Positions 26,652 through 37,171 of a DNA stretch of 64,000 nucleotides are shown here, piece after piece; position 1 is the first letter of the stretch; each line of letters opens with the position of its first letter. The stretch comes from Tessaracoccus sp. OH4464_COT-324 (GTDB lineage: Bacteria; Actinomycetota; Actinomycetes; Propionibacteriales; Propionibacteriaceae), in the NCBI RefSeq assembly GCF_003932855.1, contig NZ_RQYZ01000002.1, forward strand, positions 124,001-188,000, given 5' to 3'. The translations under genes and the position numbers were made by a program. The notes beneath the pieces were generated by a model. The model worked only from the letters and a program-made list of their open reading frames with translations. It did no database searches and was not told where the DNA came from.

Positions 26652-27698
26652 ATGACACGCAAGAACATCGCAGTGATCGCCGGCGACGGCATCGGCCCCG
26701 AGGTGACCCGCGAGGCGCTCAAAGTGCTCGACGCGGTGGCGCCGGGAAAGTTCGAGTTCCTACCCTACGACCTGGGCGCTGAACGTTGGCAACGAACCGG
26801 CGAGGTGCTACCCGATAGCGTGCTGGCAGAACTCAAGACCGCCGATGCAATCATTCTGGGCGCGGTCGGGGCAGCACCCGGTTCCAAGACGATCCCCTCT
26901 GGGCTGCTAGAACGCGGTCTCCTGCTCAGGCTGCGTTTCGAGTTGGATCACGGCATCAACCTTCGCCCGGCAAAGCTCTACCGAGGAGTGGCTACCCCGC
27001 TGGCTCCAGAAGTTGTCGAGGACCGCAGCGTGGACTTCGTCGTCGTGCGCGAGGGGACGGAGGGCCTGTACTGCGGCAACGGTGGTGCAGTGCGCGTGGG
27101 GTCGCAACAGGAAATTGCCACCGAGGTGAGTGTCAATACCGCTTTCGGCGTGGAGCGCGTCGTTCGCGACGCGTATCAGCGGGCTCGGCGACGTCGCGGA
27201 AAGCTCACGCTGCTGCACAAGCACAACGTGTTGGTCAACGCGGGAGCGCTGTGGAACAGGGTGCTGCGGGAAGTCGGAGAGGAGTTCCCCGATATCGAAA
27301 CGAGTTATCTGCACATTGACGCGGCGATGATCAAGATGGTGGTGGATCCGGCAGCGTTCGACGTCATCGTCACGGACAACCTCTTTGGCGACATCATCAC
27401 CGACCTCGCCGCCGCCATCACTGGCGGCATCGGTCTAGCGGCTTCCGCAAATATCAACCCAACAGGCGTGTTTCCGAGCATGTTCGAGCCCGTCCACGGC
27501 TCTGCTCCCGATATCGCGGGCAAGGGCATAGCCGACCCTACCGCCGCCATCTCCTCGATGAGCCTGTTGCTAGATCACCTCGGTCAACCCGAACTCGCAG
27601 CCCGGATCGATGCCGCGGTTGCGGTGGACGTCGCCGAACGCAGTGCACCGACCAGCACGGCTGCGGTGGGAGATCGGATCGCTGCCGCAGTGTGCTGA
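26652..27698 (+). CDS. leuB: 3-isopropylmalate dehydrogenase
   Basis: LeuB oxidatively decarboxylates 3-isopropylmalate with NAD+, the step after LeuCD. The 348-residue protein begins [15 protein letters not shown] and has the substrate arginines in [12 protein letters not shown] and LRPAK, and the metal aspartates in [15 protein letters not shown]. The TAGTGT hexamer (26640-26645) ends six bases before the ATG, suggesting a leaderless mRNA. A strong hairpin follows the gene. Confidence 0.96.
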   Translation: MTRKNIAVIAGDGIGPEVTREALKVLDAVAPGKFEFLPYDLGAERWQRTGEVLPDSVLAELKTADAIILGAVGAAPGSKTIPSGLLERGLLLRLRFELDHGINLRPAKLYRGVATPLAPEVVEDRSVDFVVVREGTEGLYCGNGGAVRVGSQQEIATEVSVNTAFGVERVVRDAYQRARRRRGKLTLLHKHNVLVNAGALWNRVLREVGEEFPDIETSYLHIDAAMIKMVVDPAAFDVIVTDNLFGDIITDLAAAITGGIGLAASANINPTGVFPSMFEPVHGSAPDIAGKGIADPTAAISSMSLLLDHLGQPELAARIDAAVAVDVAERSAPTSTAAVGDRIAAAVC

Positions 27699-27703
27699 AT
27701 GAA

Positions 27704-27741
27704 ATTCTGGGGTGGGGAGCCAACGCCTCCCACCCCAGAAT
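27704..27741. terminator. hairpin terminator between convergent leuB and flotillin genes
   Basis: A perfect 13-bp stem, ATTCTGGGGTGGG (27704-27716) with CCCACCCCAGAAT (27729-27741), lies five bases after the leuB stop. The T-richer tail (TTTCATTC) is on the minus-strand side, so it may stop transcription from both directions. Confidence 0.7.
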
Positions 27742-27757
27742 CAATCAAGCCGGGCGC

Positions 27758-29272
27758 TCAACCCTGTTCTGAGTCCTCCGCAACGATGGTCCCTCCAGCC
27801 TTTGCGGTGCGCTTGCGCAGCACGTCGAGCAGATCGATGCCGGTGGTGTTCTTCATCATTTCCACGGTCTGCAGCACGTTGTCATTAACGGTACGCGGCA
27901 GGCTCGACACGCCGTCGCTTGAGACGACAGTCAGCTTGTCGATGGCGCTGATCGGAGCGGCCACCTTCTCCGCGACCTGGGGTAGCACCTCGACGAGCAT
28001 CTGGAGCACAGCTGCCTCGTTGTAACGCGAGAACGCGTCCGCGCGCTTGTCCATCGCCTCAGCCTCTGCCGCACCGATGGCCGCGATAGCGGCAGCCTTG
28101 GCCTCGCCCTCGGCACGAGTCGCCTCCGCTTCAGCAACACGACGTGACTTCTCCGCCTCACCGCGCTTGGCGCCTTCGAAGGCGTGCGCATTGGCGAGCG
28201 CCTCGCGGCGAGACTGCTCACCCTCACCGGAGAGCCGCTGCCGTTCGGCGTCTGCCTGGGCCTCGGCAATCGCCGCCGCCTTGCGGGCCTCCGCCTCGTA
28301 GATCGCGGCCTGGCGACGCGCCTGTGCCTCCGTCTCGATCTCGTAGCGCTTCGCGTCTGCCGGCTTGCGAACCTCGGTGTCCAGCTGACGCTCCTTCAGC
28401 GCGGCCTGCCGGACGGCCACCTTCTCCTGCTCCAGCAGAATGGCCTGATCACGGTCAGCCTGGGCCAGCGGGCCGGAAGCTGCGGCCTGAGCACGCGCCG
28501 CGTCAGTCTCTGCCTGAATCTCGGCTTCCTTCAGCACCAGGGCCCGCTCGGCGATGGCGATCTCCTGCGATGCCGCGATGCGCGCCTGCTCTGCCTCCCT
28601 ACGGGCTTCCGCCTCAGCGACGGCGGCGAGCTGACCCACGCGGGCCGACTCCGGACGGCCAAGGTCCGAAAGGTAGGTTCCGTCGTCGGTGATGTCCTGG
28701 ATTTGGAAGGTGTCGAGCACCAGTCCCTGACCGGTCAGCGATGCTTCCGACTCGTCGGCGACGCGCTGGGCAAACGCCGCACGATCACGGATGATCTGCT
28801 CCACGGTGAGCGAACCGACAATGGAGCGCAGCGAACCCGCCAGGGTTTCCTGCGTGAACGTCTCGACCTCTTCCTGCTGCATCAGGAAGCGCTGCGCCGC
28901 AGCTCGGATGGAGTCCTCGTTGCCGCCCACCTTAACGATCGCGACACCGTCGACGTTGAGCTTGATACCCTGGCCGGAAACTGCATTGCGGATCGTGACC
29001 ATGATGCGCCTCGAGGAAAGGTCGAGAACATGCAGGCGCTGAATGAACGGGATGACGAACACGCCGCCGCCCATGACCACCTTCTGACCCGAAAGGTCAG
29101 TAGAGACCAGTCCCGTCTCGGGATTGGTCACCGCCTTACCCTTGGAACCCGTGATGATGTACGCCTCGTTGGGACGCGCCACTTTGTAGCGGCTAGCAAT
29201 GAGCCAGACGACCAGGACTATCAGCAGCAAAACGCCGCCAATGCCAAGAACGATTGGAGGGAATTCCGGCAC
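27758..29272 (-). CDS. floT: flotillin-like SPFH protein
   Basis: The 504-residue protein has an N-terminal membrane helix (about residues 5-26), an SPFH/band-7 domain (about 30-190) and a long Ala/Glu-rich coiled coil (about 215-410) typical of flotillins. A conserved C-terminal region (AVLQMLVEVLPQVAEKVAAPI) ends the protein. Flotillins scaffold ordered membrane microdomains. The NfeD-type gene immediately upstream reproduces the Bacillus yuaF-floT operon. GTG at 29272 is the start. Confidence 0.9.
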   Translation of the reverse strand: MPEFPPIVLGIGGVLLLIVLVVWLIASRYKVARPNEAYIITGSKGKAVTNPETGLVSTDLSGQKVVMGGGVFVIPFIQRLHVLDLSSRRIMVTIRNAVSGQGIKLNVDGVAIVKVGGNEDSIRAAAQRFLMQQEEVETFTQETLAGSLRSIVGSLTVEQIIRDRAAFAQRVADESEASLTGQGLVLDTFQIQDITDDGTYLSDLGRPESARVGQLAAVAEAEARREAEQARIAASQEIAIAERALVLKEAEIQAETDAARAQAAASGPLAQADRDQAILLEQEKVAVRQAALKERQLDTEVRKPADAKRYEIETEAQARRQAAIYEAEARKAAAIAEAQADAERQRLSGEGEQSRREALANAHAFEGAKRGEAEKSRRVAEAEATRAEGEAKAAAIAAIGAAEAEAMDKRADAFSRYNEAAVLQMLVEVLPQVAEKVAAPISAIDKLTVVSSDGVSSLPRTVNDNVLQTVEMMKNTTGIDLLDVLRKRTAKAGGTIVAEDSEQG

Positions 29273-29310
29273 GCCTATTCCTTTCTGTATACTTTAGCGA
29301 TGAAATAATT

Positions 29311-29829
29311 TCAACTGTTGCTGATGACGTCAGTACGGGTCGAGGCTACCTCCACGGCGGTTGGAGAGAGAATGCTCATCACCCAAACCTCGGTACCTGC
29401 GGGCAGCTCTCGATCCGCACGGGCCGACCTTTTGTGTGACTCGCCGGCGAGAGTGATCAGGACTTCCCCATACCCACCGCTTGGGATCGCTGTGATCACC
29501 CGGGCCACTGACCCGACCAAAGCCTCCGAACGCATTGTCGTCAGCGACTCAGAGCGCTTGAGCCAGCGGGTCAGCGAGATTGCGCCCCACGCGGCAATCA
29601 TCCCCAGAGCCAAGCCAACAACAACCGCAACGCTCGTGCTGGGGACAAGACTGAGGGAAATGACACCACCGAACCCAAAGGCCCCGAGGAAAGCAGCCAT
29701 GCTGGCCAAAGAGAAGGAGTCGCCCGCCAGAAAATCCACATTGAAGGCAGCTTCGACCGCCTCACCGAAGATCAGAGTCAGTGCCGCAGCAACAAGCCCG
29801 ATAACGCCAACAATTAGAAACAAAGTCAC
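29311..29829 (-). CDS. NfeD-like membrane protein
   Basis: This 172-residue protein has three hydrophobic segments (about residues 2-20, 40-62 and 66-88) and a C-terminal small beta domain (about 100-165, LVGSVARVITAIPSGGYGEVLI) that fits the NfeD OB-fold. Such proteins accompany flotillins (as in yuaF-floT) and are thought to interact with them. The GTG at 29829 begins the gene, 38 bases upstream of the flotillin start. Confidence 0.72.
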   Translation of the reverse strand: MTLFLIVGVIGLVAAALTLIFGEAVEAAFNVDFLAGDSFSLASMAAFLGAFGFGGVISLSLVPSTSVAVVVGLALGMIAAWGAISLTRWLKRSESLTTMRSEALVGSVARVITAIPSGGYGEVLITLAGESHKRSARADRELPAGTEVWVMSILSPTAVEVASTRTDVISNS

Positions 29830-29903
29830 GTCAAAGCCCTTTCCGTCCCCTCCAGTTTATCGGGTCAGGAGGTCAAACAGAAGGGCCCCGACGCAACCAC
29901 GGC

Positions 29904-31772
29904 TCACCTGCCGCCGTAGCTCTTGTCGTACTGCTCCCTGACGTTGATCGAGCCATGCCCCTCGGCCGATGGCTTGCCGTCACCTCCCAACTCGAAGCGC
30001 GTTCCGAGCCCGTCCGGCATCGCATCCCTCGTCAGGAAATATTCCTCCTGCAAGAAGGTGAGCACATCGTCAGAAGTTCGATAGGAGCGAATCAGCCCCT
30101 GGTCCGCCGAGGAACGGAGCTGTTCATAACTGGTCCCGTTGGACTGCGCAATGTAGTTGATCGTCGCGTCGCTCACACCAGCGGAGTTGGCGGTGACTGC
30201 AGGATTGCCGCTGGTCAACGCCGCAACCGACGCCAAGCGCCCGCCGAGCGAATGCCCCGCATAGATGATGTTGCTGCTGTGCGGACTCCGATCCAGCGCC
30301 TCCGCCAACTCGATCGCCATGCGAGTCTGCGGCCCGACGCCGATCCCACCAGGCAGGTTTTCCTTCATCATGTCCCGCTGCTGGGGATCGCCGAAATCGG
30401 TTCCCTCGAAGACGACGACGTACTCGGGCTTGCCGTCCGCTCCCATTCGCTTGAAGATCTTGGCGGCGAAACCGTTTTCGTCGTTGCGCAGCATCTGCGG
30501 GGTGACCCCCAGCGAGCGAGCCTCGTCCTCGCCCACTTGTTCGTATCCGGCCCCTTCCGGATCATTCGCCATGAGCTTGATCAGTTCGCCGTCACGCGTC
30601 TTGTGCTCGGTACCCATCATCGACTCGCCGAACGACCCGCGATCAAGTCCCTGCTCAGCGCCCGGATCCTTGCCATCCTTGATGATCGCCGCCGCCCTGG
30701 TGAAGGCCTCCCCCAGCCAGCGCACCTCGCCCAGTTGGGCCGCACCCGAGTTCGCCACCTTTTGCAACAGGGCCGCGATCTCGCGCAGGGCGCCTGCGAC
30801 GGTGGTGTCCACCTTGGAGAGGAACCAGTTCAGGGCTTTCCGCGCGTCGATCGGCAGGATCCACGACAGCACCGCCACGCCGATGGCAACGAGCAGCTTC
30901 CACCACTTGCTGAAAGCCAGCTCGATCACCGCATACACCGCGCGCATCACGACGGTGATGGCGGCCCGGCGAGCCTCGCCGGTGGTTCCCGCGATCAGGA
31001 CGGAGCGCGAACCGATCAGCTCCGCCACCTTGGCCGCCGCCTGCATGCAGTCGTGCTCGAAGTCTGCGTAGACGTAGAAGGCGTCAGAGGCCGGGCCGAA
31101 CCAGTTGGGCGACGTTCCCTTGGCCGCTGCCACCTGTTCCGCGTGCTGGATCAAGCCCTGCGCGACGGCGGTCATCGCCTGCTGCAACTGCTGTACGTCG
31201 CCAGGATCGCCCGAAAGCTGGTCCAGGGGCTCATCAAAAGCGCCGAACTGCTCAGCCACGTAGCTGAACAGCTGTGCGAGGCTGATCATCAGCACCGACT
31301 TGAAGTTAGGCTTGGTGACCAGCCATCGCAGCTGGGCGAACGCGGTATGCGGCCCGGTGGCACTCGCATCACCGCCCTGGCCAGCCCCTTGCTCCAGCAC
31401 GTCGCGAGCTCGACCCCAGGAATCTCTCCTCGGCATCTGCACCGAGCCCACCTTGGGGGCGCTCGCGCCGCCGCCACCGAAGATCGAGCGCGCGATCTGC
31501 TCGGCCGCTTCCTCCATCTCCTGGTAGGCGCGGGCGGTCAGCTGAAGGGACTGCGCCATCTGTTGGGTAGCCTGCTGCGAGCTGTCCAGGTAGGCGCGCA
31601 CACCGTCGGTGGTGTACGGGAAGGCGTGCGCCCCGGCAGCCGCCAGTACCTTGCCGAAGGACTCCGGCTTAGGGCTGTTCGGTCGCTGAATCCCGCCCAA
31701 CGTGGCGCTGGCTGCCGTGATCCGTTGTGCGACTCCGTTGATCTCTGACGGGCTGAAGCCGATCTCACTCAT
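29904..31772 (-). CDS. WXG100-like protein with C-terminal class-3 lipase domain, candidate type VII-associated effector
   Basis: This 622-residue protein has three parts. Residues 1-100 form a helical WXG100/ESX-like hairpin. Residues 150-350 are helical with a second WXG-like WFG turn (224-226) and a hydrophobic stretch (about 290-306). Residues 400-620 look like an alpha/beta-hydrolase of the class-3 lipase type: YVVVFEGTD near 451, nucleophile Ser508 in GHSLGG, a possible Asp568/569 and His606 in EGHGSIN. There is no signal peptide, which fits WXG-dependent export or a cytoplasmic role. The ATG overlaps the upstream YbaB-like gene (ATGA). No obvious immunity gene or type VII ATPase is nearby. 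Export and toxicity are inference. Confidence 0.72.
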   Translation of the reverse strand: MSEIGFSPSEINGVAQRITAASATLGGIQRPNSPKPESFGKVLAAAGAHAFPYTTDGVRAYLDSSQQATQQMAQSLQLTARAYQEMEEAAEQIARSIFGGGGASAPKVGSVQMPRRDSWGRARDVLEQGAGQGGDASATGPHTAFAQLRWLVTKPNFKSVLMISLAQLFSYVAEQFGAFDEPLDQLSGDPGDVQQLQQAMTAVAQGLIQHAEQVAAAKGTSPNWFGPASDAFYVYADFEHDCMQAAAKVAELIGSRSVLIAGTTGEARRAAITVVMRAVYAVIELAFSKWWKLLVAIGVAVLSWILPIDARKALNWFLSKVDTTVAGALREIAALLQKVANSGAAQLGEVRWLGEAFTRAAAIIKDGKDPGAEQGLDRGSFGESMMGTEHKTRDGELIKLMANDPEGAGYEQVGEDEARSLGVTPQMLRNDENGFAAKIFKRMGADGKPEYVVVFEGTDFGDPQQRDMMKENLPGGIGVGPQTRMAIELAEALDRSPHSSNIIYAGHSLGGRLASVAALTSGNPAVTANSAGVSDATINYIAQSNGTSYEQLRSSADQGLIRSYRTSDDVLTFLQEEYFLTRDAMPDGLGTRFELGGDGKPSAEGHGSINVREQYDKSYGGR

Positions 31773-32407
31773 CGGAGGCCCTCTGCTCTCTCTAGTTCGG
31801 TGACTTGCTGCGCCAGATCTGCTTTTGCCCGTGCCACGGCCTCGGCGAGACTGGCGTTGATGACTTCCACCGGCTCGTGGACCAACGCGGTGGGAACGAA
31901 AACCGACAGCAGCCGTTCATCGGCGTCGAGAGCCACCCGGACCTCGCTGTCACTCAGCCCAATCCCCTCCAATCGGGCCAGCTGCTTTGCCGTGTCCTCG
32001 CTGGGCGGGCGCAGCCGCGCGACGGCGTCGGCGAACTGCTGCATCGCGACCTCCGGCGACGCGTTCATGTCGACGCCCGGCGGTAGCGGCTGGGAGGCGA
32101 AAGAGCCCAGGTGCTGCGGATCGAAGGGCAGCTCCGCCACCTCATATTCTGAGGATCCGCCGTCAACCGCAGCGTCGAACAGATGCTGGAACGTCACGCC
32201 CCAGTCGTGCACAGGCGTCAAGGTACGTTCCTCAACCCGGAGGGCCAGCAGACCCCCAACCGGAGAAACGTCAACGCTCAGGCCGTCGCGGCGAGCACGG
32301 CGGGCGGGATCCAGACGGGCGGCAGCGCGCTCTTCCAACGCTCGCGCCTGCTCAAGCAGCTTGGCAACTGCGGGGTGAAGGGGTTCAGGAGAAGTTGTCA
32401 CGAGCAC
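31769..32407 (-). CDS. YbaB/EbfC-like protein coupled to the WXG-lipase gene
   Basis: This 212-residue soluble protein resembles YbaB/EbfC nucleoid-associated proteins. Residues 1-75 carry an N-terminal helix (VAKLLEQARALEERAA) and a strand region (LSVDVSPVGGLLALRVE). Residues 155-205 look like the YbaB tail (VRVALDADERLLSVFVP, then a long helix). YbaB-like proteins often sit beside WXG100 genes in actinobacteria, so a chaperone or adaptor role is plausible but unproven. GTG 32407 or GTG 32401 could be the start. It is translationally coupled to the following gene. Confidence 0.6.
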   Translation of the reverse strand: MLVTTSPEPLHPAVAKLLEQARALEERAAARLDPARRARRDGLSVDVSPVGGLLALRVEERTLTPVHDWGVTFQHLFDAAVDGGSSEYEVAELPFDPQHLGSFASQPLPPGVDMNASPEVAMQQFADAVARLRPPSEDTAKQLARLEGIGLSDSEVRVALDADERLLSVFVPTALVHEPVEVINASLAEAVARAKADLAQQVTELERAEGLR

Positions 32408-32437
32408 ACCCTATTTCGTCTCGGGGTCATTGGCTGG

Positions 32438-32474
32438 CAAAAAGGGTCGGAAAAACCCGCGAGTTTCTCCGACC
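32438..32474 (-). terminator. Rho-independent terminator after ilvC
   Basis: On the minus strand GGTCGGA (32474-32468) pairs with TCCGACC (32451-32445). An inner AAAC/GTTT pairing extends the stem, and CTTTTTG follows. It lies 17 bases past the ilvC stop and ends the ilvBNC operon. Confidence 0.8.
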
Positions 32475-32490
32475 CCCCAGTGGATGCTGA

Positions 32491-34032
<1,542 letters not shown>

Positions 34033-34036
<4 letters not shown>

Positions 34037-35775
34037 AGCACTTCCTCTTCCCACTCCGGCGCCATGTCACGCGCCACCTTGATCTCATCGTTGCTGACTC
34101 CTGCGGGCACCATCGGCCACACCATGGCATCCTTGTGCACCACGAACTCCACGACCACTGGGCGGTCGTTGATCTGCATCGCTTTCGAGAGCACGTCTTC
34201 CATCTCCTCTTCGTTCGTCGCCCGGAAAGCAACGCAGCCCATGGCCTCGGCGAGCAGCGGTATGTTGGGCCAGGATTCCGAGGAGAGGCTGGTGTTGGAA
34301 TAACGGCCTCCGTAGAAGAGGCTCTGCCACTGACGGACCATGCCCAGGACGTTATTGTTGATCACCGCGATCTTCACCGGGATGTTTTCCACCGCGCAGG
34401 TGACCAGCTCCTGATTGGTCATCTGGAAGCAGCCGTCGCCGTCGATGCCCCACACCATGCGCTCCGGGCTCGCAACTTTGGCCCCCATCGCGGCCGGGAC
34501 GCAGTAGCCCATGGTTCCCGCGCCACCCGAGGTCAGGAACGAGTTCGGGGTGTTGTGCGGCAGGAAGTGCGTGGACCACATCTGGTGCTGTCCCACCCCA
34601 GTGACGAAGATCGTGTCCGACGGGGCCAACTGCCCGATGCGCTGGATCACCTCTTGCGGGCTGAGTTTTCCGTCCGGCGCCTCATCCCAGTATAGGCCGT
34701 AACGCTCGTTCATCGCCTGGAGCAGATCAACCCAGGCCGAGGTGTCCGGCTGCTGATGCTTTTTCATGGCCTCTACCAAGCCCTGGAGAGTCAGCCGGAC
34801 GTCGCCGACGATCGGCACGTCAACCGCGACGTTCTTACCCACCTCCGCAGGGTCGATGTCGCAATGGATCACCTTTGCCTGGGTGGCGAAGCTGCTCAAC
34901 AGCCCGGTGACCCGATCGTCGAATCGGGTTCCCAACGCGATCAGCAGATCCGCCTTCTGCAAGGCGCCGACCGCCGCGACGGTGCCGTGCATTCCGGGCA
35001 TCCCCATGTGCAGTTCGTGGCTGTCGGGGAAGGCGCCCCTAGCCATGAGCGTGGTGACGACGGGGATGCGGCTGAGCTCAGCCAACTCTGCCAACTCCTT
35101 GTGCGCCCGCGCCGCAGTAACCCCGCCGCCGACGTACAACACCGGCTTGCGCGAGTCCGCGATCAGCTGTGCGGCAGCACGAATCTGACGCACGTGCGGC
35201 TCGATCGTCGGGCGGTATCCGGGCAGCTCTAGCTCCTCAGGCCAGTTGAAAGGTGCCTTGCCGGCAAGCGCGTCCTTCGCGATGTCGACGAGGACCGGGC
35301 CCTTGCGTCCGGTGCCCGCGATGTGGAATGCCTCTTTGATGGCGAGCGGGATGTCTCGGGTGTCCTTGATCAGGAAACTGTGCTTGGTGATGGGCATCGT
35401 GATACCACGGATGTCGGCCTCCTGGAACGCGTCCGTGCCGATCGCCGTGGAGTTCACCTGGCCCGTGATCGCCACGATGGGCGTAGAATCCATGTAGGCG
35501 TTGGCTATCGGGGTGACGAGGTTGGTGGCTCCCGGGCCGGAGGTGGCGATACAAACGCCCACTTTTCCGGTGATCAGCGCATACCCCTCTGCAGCGTGTC
35601 CGGCGCCCTGCTCGTGGCGACAGAGAATGTGCCTGATCGGCGAGTCGAACAGCGGATCGTAGGCGGGGAGGATCGCGCCACCAGGAATACCGAAAGCTAC
35701 CTCGACGCCGACGCGCTCCAGCGACTCGACAAGGGCTTCGGCGCCCGTGAGAAGCTCACCGTCCTGCTTGGCCAT
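34033..35775 (-). CDS. ilvB: acetolactate synthase large (catalytic) subunit
   Basis: IlvB condenses pyruvate with pyruvate or 2-oxobutyrate using thiamine diphosphate and FAD. The 580-residue protein has the catalytic glutamate region ([15 protein letters not shown]), FAD-domain segments and the ThDP-Mg motif GDGCFQM...NNNVLGM. The ATG at 35775 has GGAAGG upstream and is preferred over GTG 35799. The leader contains a transcription attenuator with a branched-chain leader peptide. It is coupled to ilvN by GTGA. Confidence 0.97.
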
Positions 35776-35805
35776 AGCATTCCCTTCCGGTTGGGCCACC
35801 TCAAT

Positions 35806-35838
35806 AAAAAACCCCCGAGGCCTGTAGGCACACGAGGG
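35806..35838 (-). terminator. ilvBNC attenuator terminator
   Basis: On the minus strand CCCTCG (35838-35833) pairs with CGGGGG (35817-35812), with an inner GCC/GGC pair closing a TACA loop, followed by TTTTTT (35811-35806). It lies 30 bases before the ilvB ATG and after the leader peptide, the position of an intrinsic attenuator. Confidence 0.8.
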
Positions 35839-35868
35839 AGCGCTTCGATCGATGCTGAGCGAAGCGCT
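35839..35868 (-). promoter_or_regulatory. ilv leader hairpin upstream of the attenuator
   Basis: AGCGCTTCG and its exact complement form a 9-bp stem with a 12-base loop (arms 35860-35868 and 35839-35847), directly between the leader-peptide stop and the terminator. Its right arm abuts the terminator's left arm, so it may act as the pause/protector stem in the usual alternative folding scheme. Confidence 0.65.
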
Positions 35869-35869
35869 G

Positions 35870-35899
35870 TCAAAGAATTACGAGGTGGCGGTTAAACAC
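35870..35899 (-). CDS. ilvBNC leader peptide with branched-chain codons
   Basis: The reading frame GTG 35899 to TGA 35870 encodes MFNRHLVIL, ending in Leu-Val-Ile-Leu immediately before the hairpins. Ribosome stalling there when branched-chain aminoacyl-tRNAs are scarce would favour read-through. A longer in-frame start (GTG 35917, 15 residues) exists, but the -10 hexamer places the mRNA start at or next to GTG 35899, so a leaderless leader peptide is preferred. Confidence 0.7.
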   Translation of the reverse strand: MFNRHLVIL

Positions 35900-35905
35900 A
35901 CCCCA

Positions 35906-35934
35906 ACCCTTTCGCACGGGGGCAGAGGTGTCAA
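35906..35934 (-). promoter_or_regulatory. ilvBNC promoter
   Basis: A perfect TTGACA (35934-35929) and AAGGGT (35911-35906) are 17 bases apart on the minus strand. The predicted start is about seven bases on, at 35899, the first base of the leader peptide. The -10 is weak (A at position 2 and T at position 6 kept). Confidence 0.6.
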
Positions 35935-35956
35935 CCCCCGTTCACATTGTGGACGC

Positions 35957-36349
35957 TCAGTCGACGATTCTCTTCCAGGTCAGTTCCACGCCCTCAGCAA
36001 CGCGGCCCCGGAGCAGGCCCAGCCCCGGGCTGGACGCGTAACGAGGAACGACGTGCACGTGCGTGTGAAACACCTCCTGACCGGCATCGGCTCCAGCGTT
36101 GCTCACCACGTTCACCGCGGTGGCGCCAAGCCTCTCCTTCAGCAGCCGACCGACGCGAGCGATTGCGGGCGCGATCTCTCCCAACACCCGGTCGTCGTCG
36201 AGCACGTCAACGCTGTGCCGTTTGGGCACGACGAGCGCATGCCCCACTTGCCACGGAGCGATATCGAGGAAGGCGAAGGCGGCGGGGTCCTCGTAGACGC
36301 GATACGACGGAACCGACCCCGCAATAATCCGGCAAAACAGGCACTCCAT
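35957..36349 (-). CDS. HIT-family nucleotide-binding protein
   Basis: This 130-residue histidine-triad protein hydrolyses or transfers nucleoside monophosphates from purine conjugates. The triad HTHVHVVP is at about residues 97-104, and ECLFCRII at the start provides the family's N-terminal cysteines. It is the last gene of the run starting at pafB or helY, 14 bases after hisF. The specific substrate is not clear. Confidence 0.87.
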   Translation of the reverse strand: MECLFCRIIAGSVPSYRVYEDPAAFAFLDIAPWQVGHALVVPKRHSVDVLDDDRVLGEIAPAIARVGRLLKERLGATAVNVVSNAGADAGQEVFHTHVHVVPRYASSPGLGLLRGRVAEGVELTWKRIVD

Positions 36350-36363
36350 GCCAGCACATTAGT

Positions 36364-37125
36364 TCAGCGGACGGTGATTCCGCTCGCCCTGAGTCCGTCT
36401 TTCACCTCGTGGATGGTGAACTTGCCGTAGTGGAAGACGCTGGCGGCGAGCAACGCATCGGCACCCGCCGCCGCAGCGTCAACGAAATGCTGGACCTTCC
36501 CGGCCCCACCCGAGGCAATCAAGGGCAACGGAGTGACCGCCCGAACCGCGCGAATCAGCTCAAGGTCGAAACCCGACGTGGTGCCGTCGGCGTCCATCGA
36601 GTTCAGCAGGATCTCCCCAACGCCCCGCCGGGTTGCCTCGCGCACCCACGCCAGTGCGTCCAACCCGGCGGAGCGCCGACCGCCGTGGGTGGTGACCCCG
36701 AACCCGGAGGGCATGGCCTCGTCTCGCCGAGCATCCACCGAGAGCACCAGCACCTGTCGGCCGAACCGGCCGCGAATCTCGTCGATCACGCCGGGGCGCT
36801 CAATCGCGCCGGTGTTGATACCCGCCTTGTCCGCACCCGCGCGCAGCAGCAGGTTCACATCCTCGACGCTGCGTACTCCCCCGCCCACAGTGAGCGGAAT
36901 GAAGACCTGCTCCGCGCAGCGCGAAACCATGTCGCGAGTGGTCTCGCGCTCCTGCGCCGAGGCAGATATGTCCAGAAAAACGAGCTCATCTGCACCCTCC
37001 GCTGAGTACTTTGCCGCCAGCTCGACCGGGTCCCCGGCGTCGCGCAGGTTCTCGAAGTTGACGCCCTTCACCACTCGACCGTCGTCGACGTCCAGGCACG
37101 GAATCACACGCACAGCAACGCTCAT
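36364..37125 (-). CDS. hisF: imidazole glycerol phosphate synthase cyclase subunit
   Basis: HisF is a TIM-barrel cyclase that, with HisH, makes imidazole glycerol phosphate and AICAR in histidine synthesis. The 253-residue protein starts [21 protein letters not shown] (catalytic Asp in PCLDVD) and has the second Asp in [11 protein letters not shown]. The ATG at 37125 follows GGGAGG. Other his genes are not adjacent; in this window hisF sits alone between helY and HIT. Confidence 0.95.
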   Translation of the reverse strand: MSVAVRVIPCLDVDDGRVVKGVNFENLRDAGDPVELAAKYSAEGADELVFLDISASAQERETTRDMVSRCAEQVFIPLTVGGGVRSVEDVNLLLRAGADKAGINTGAIERPGVIDEIRGRFGRQVLVLSVDARRDEAMPSGFGVTTHGGRRSAGLDALAWVREATRRGVGEILLNSMDADGTTSGFDLELIRAVRAVTPLPLIASGGAGKVQHFVDAAAAGADALLAASVFHYGKFTIHEVKDGLRASGITVR

Positions 37126-37171
37126 ACCTCCCAAGTTAGCGCCGAGTGCCGCCAACTCGCAGGTCGGTCCG

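Noticed and set aside
29955-31748. 597-codon plus-strand open frame opposite the WXG-lipase gene
   Set aside because: The minus-strand product has coherent domains and motifs (GHSLGG, WFG). The antisense product is Arg/His-rich with no motif.
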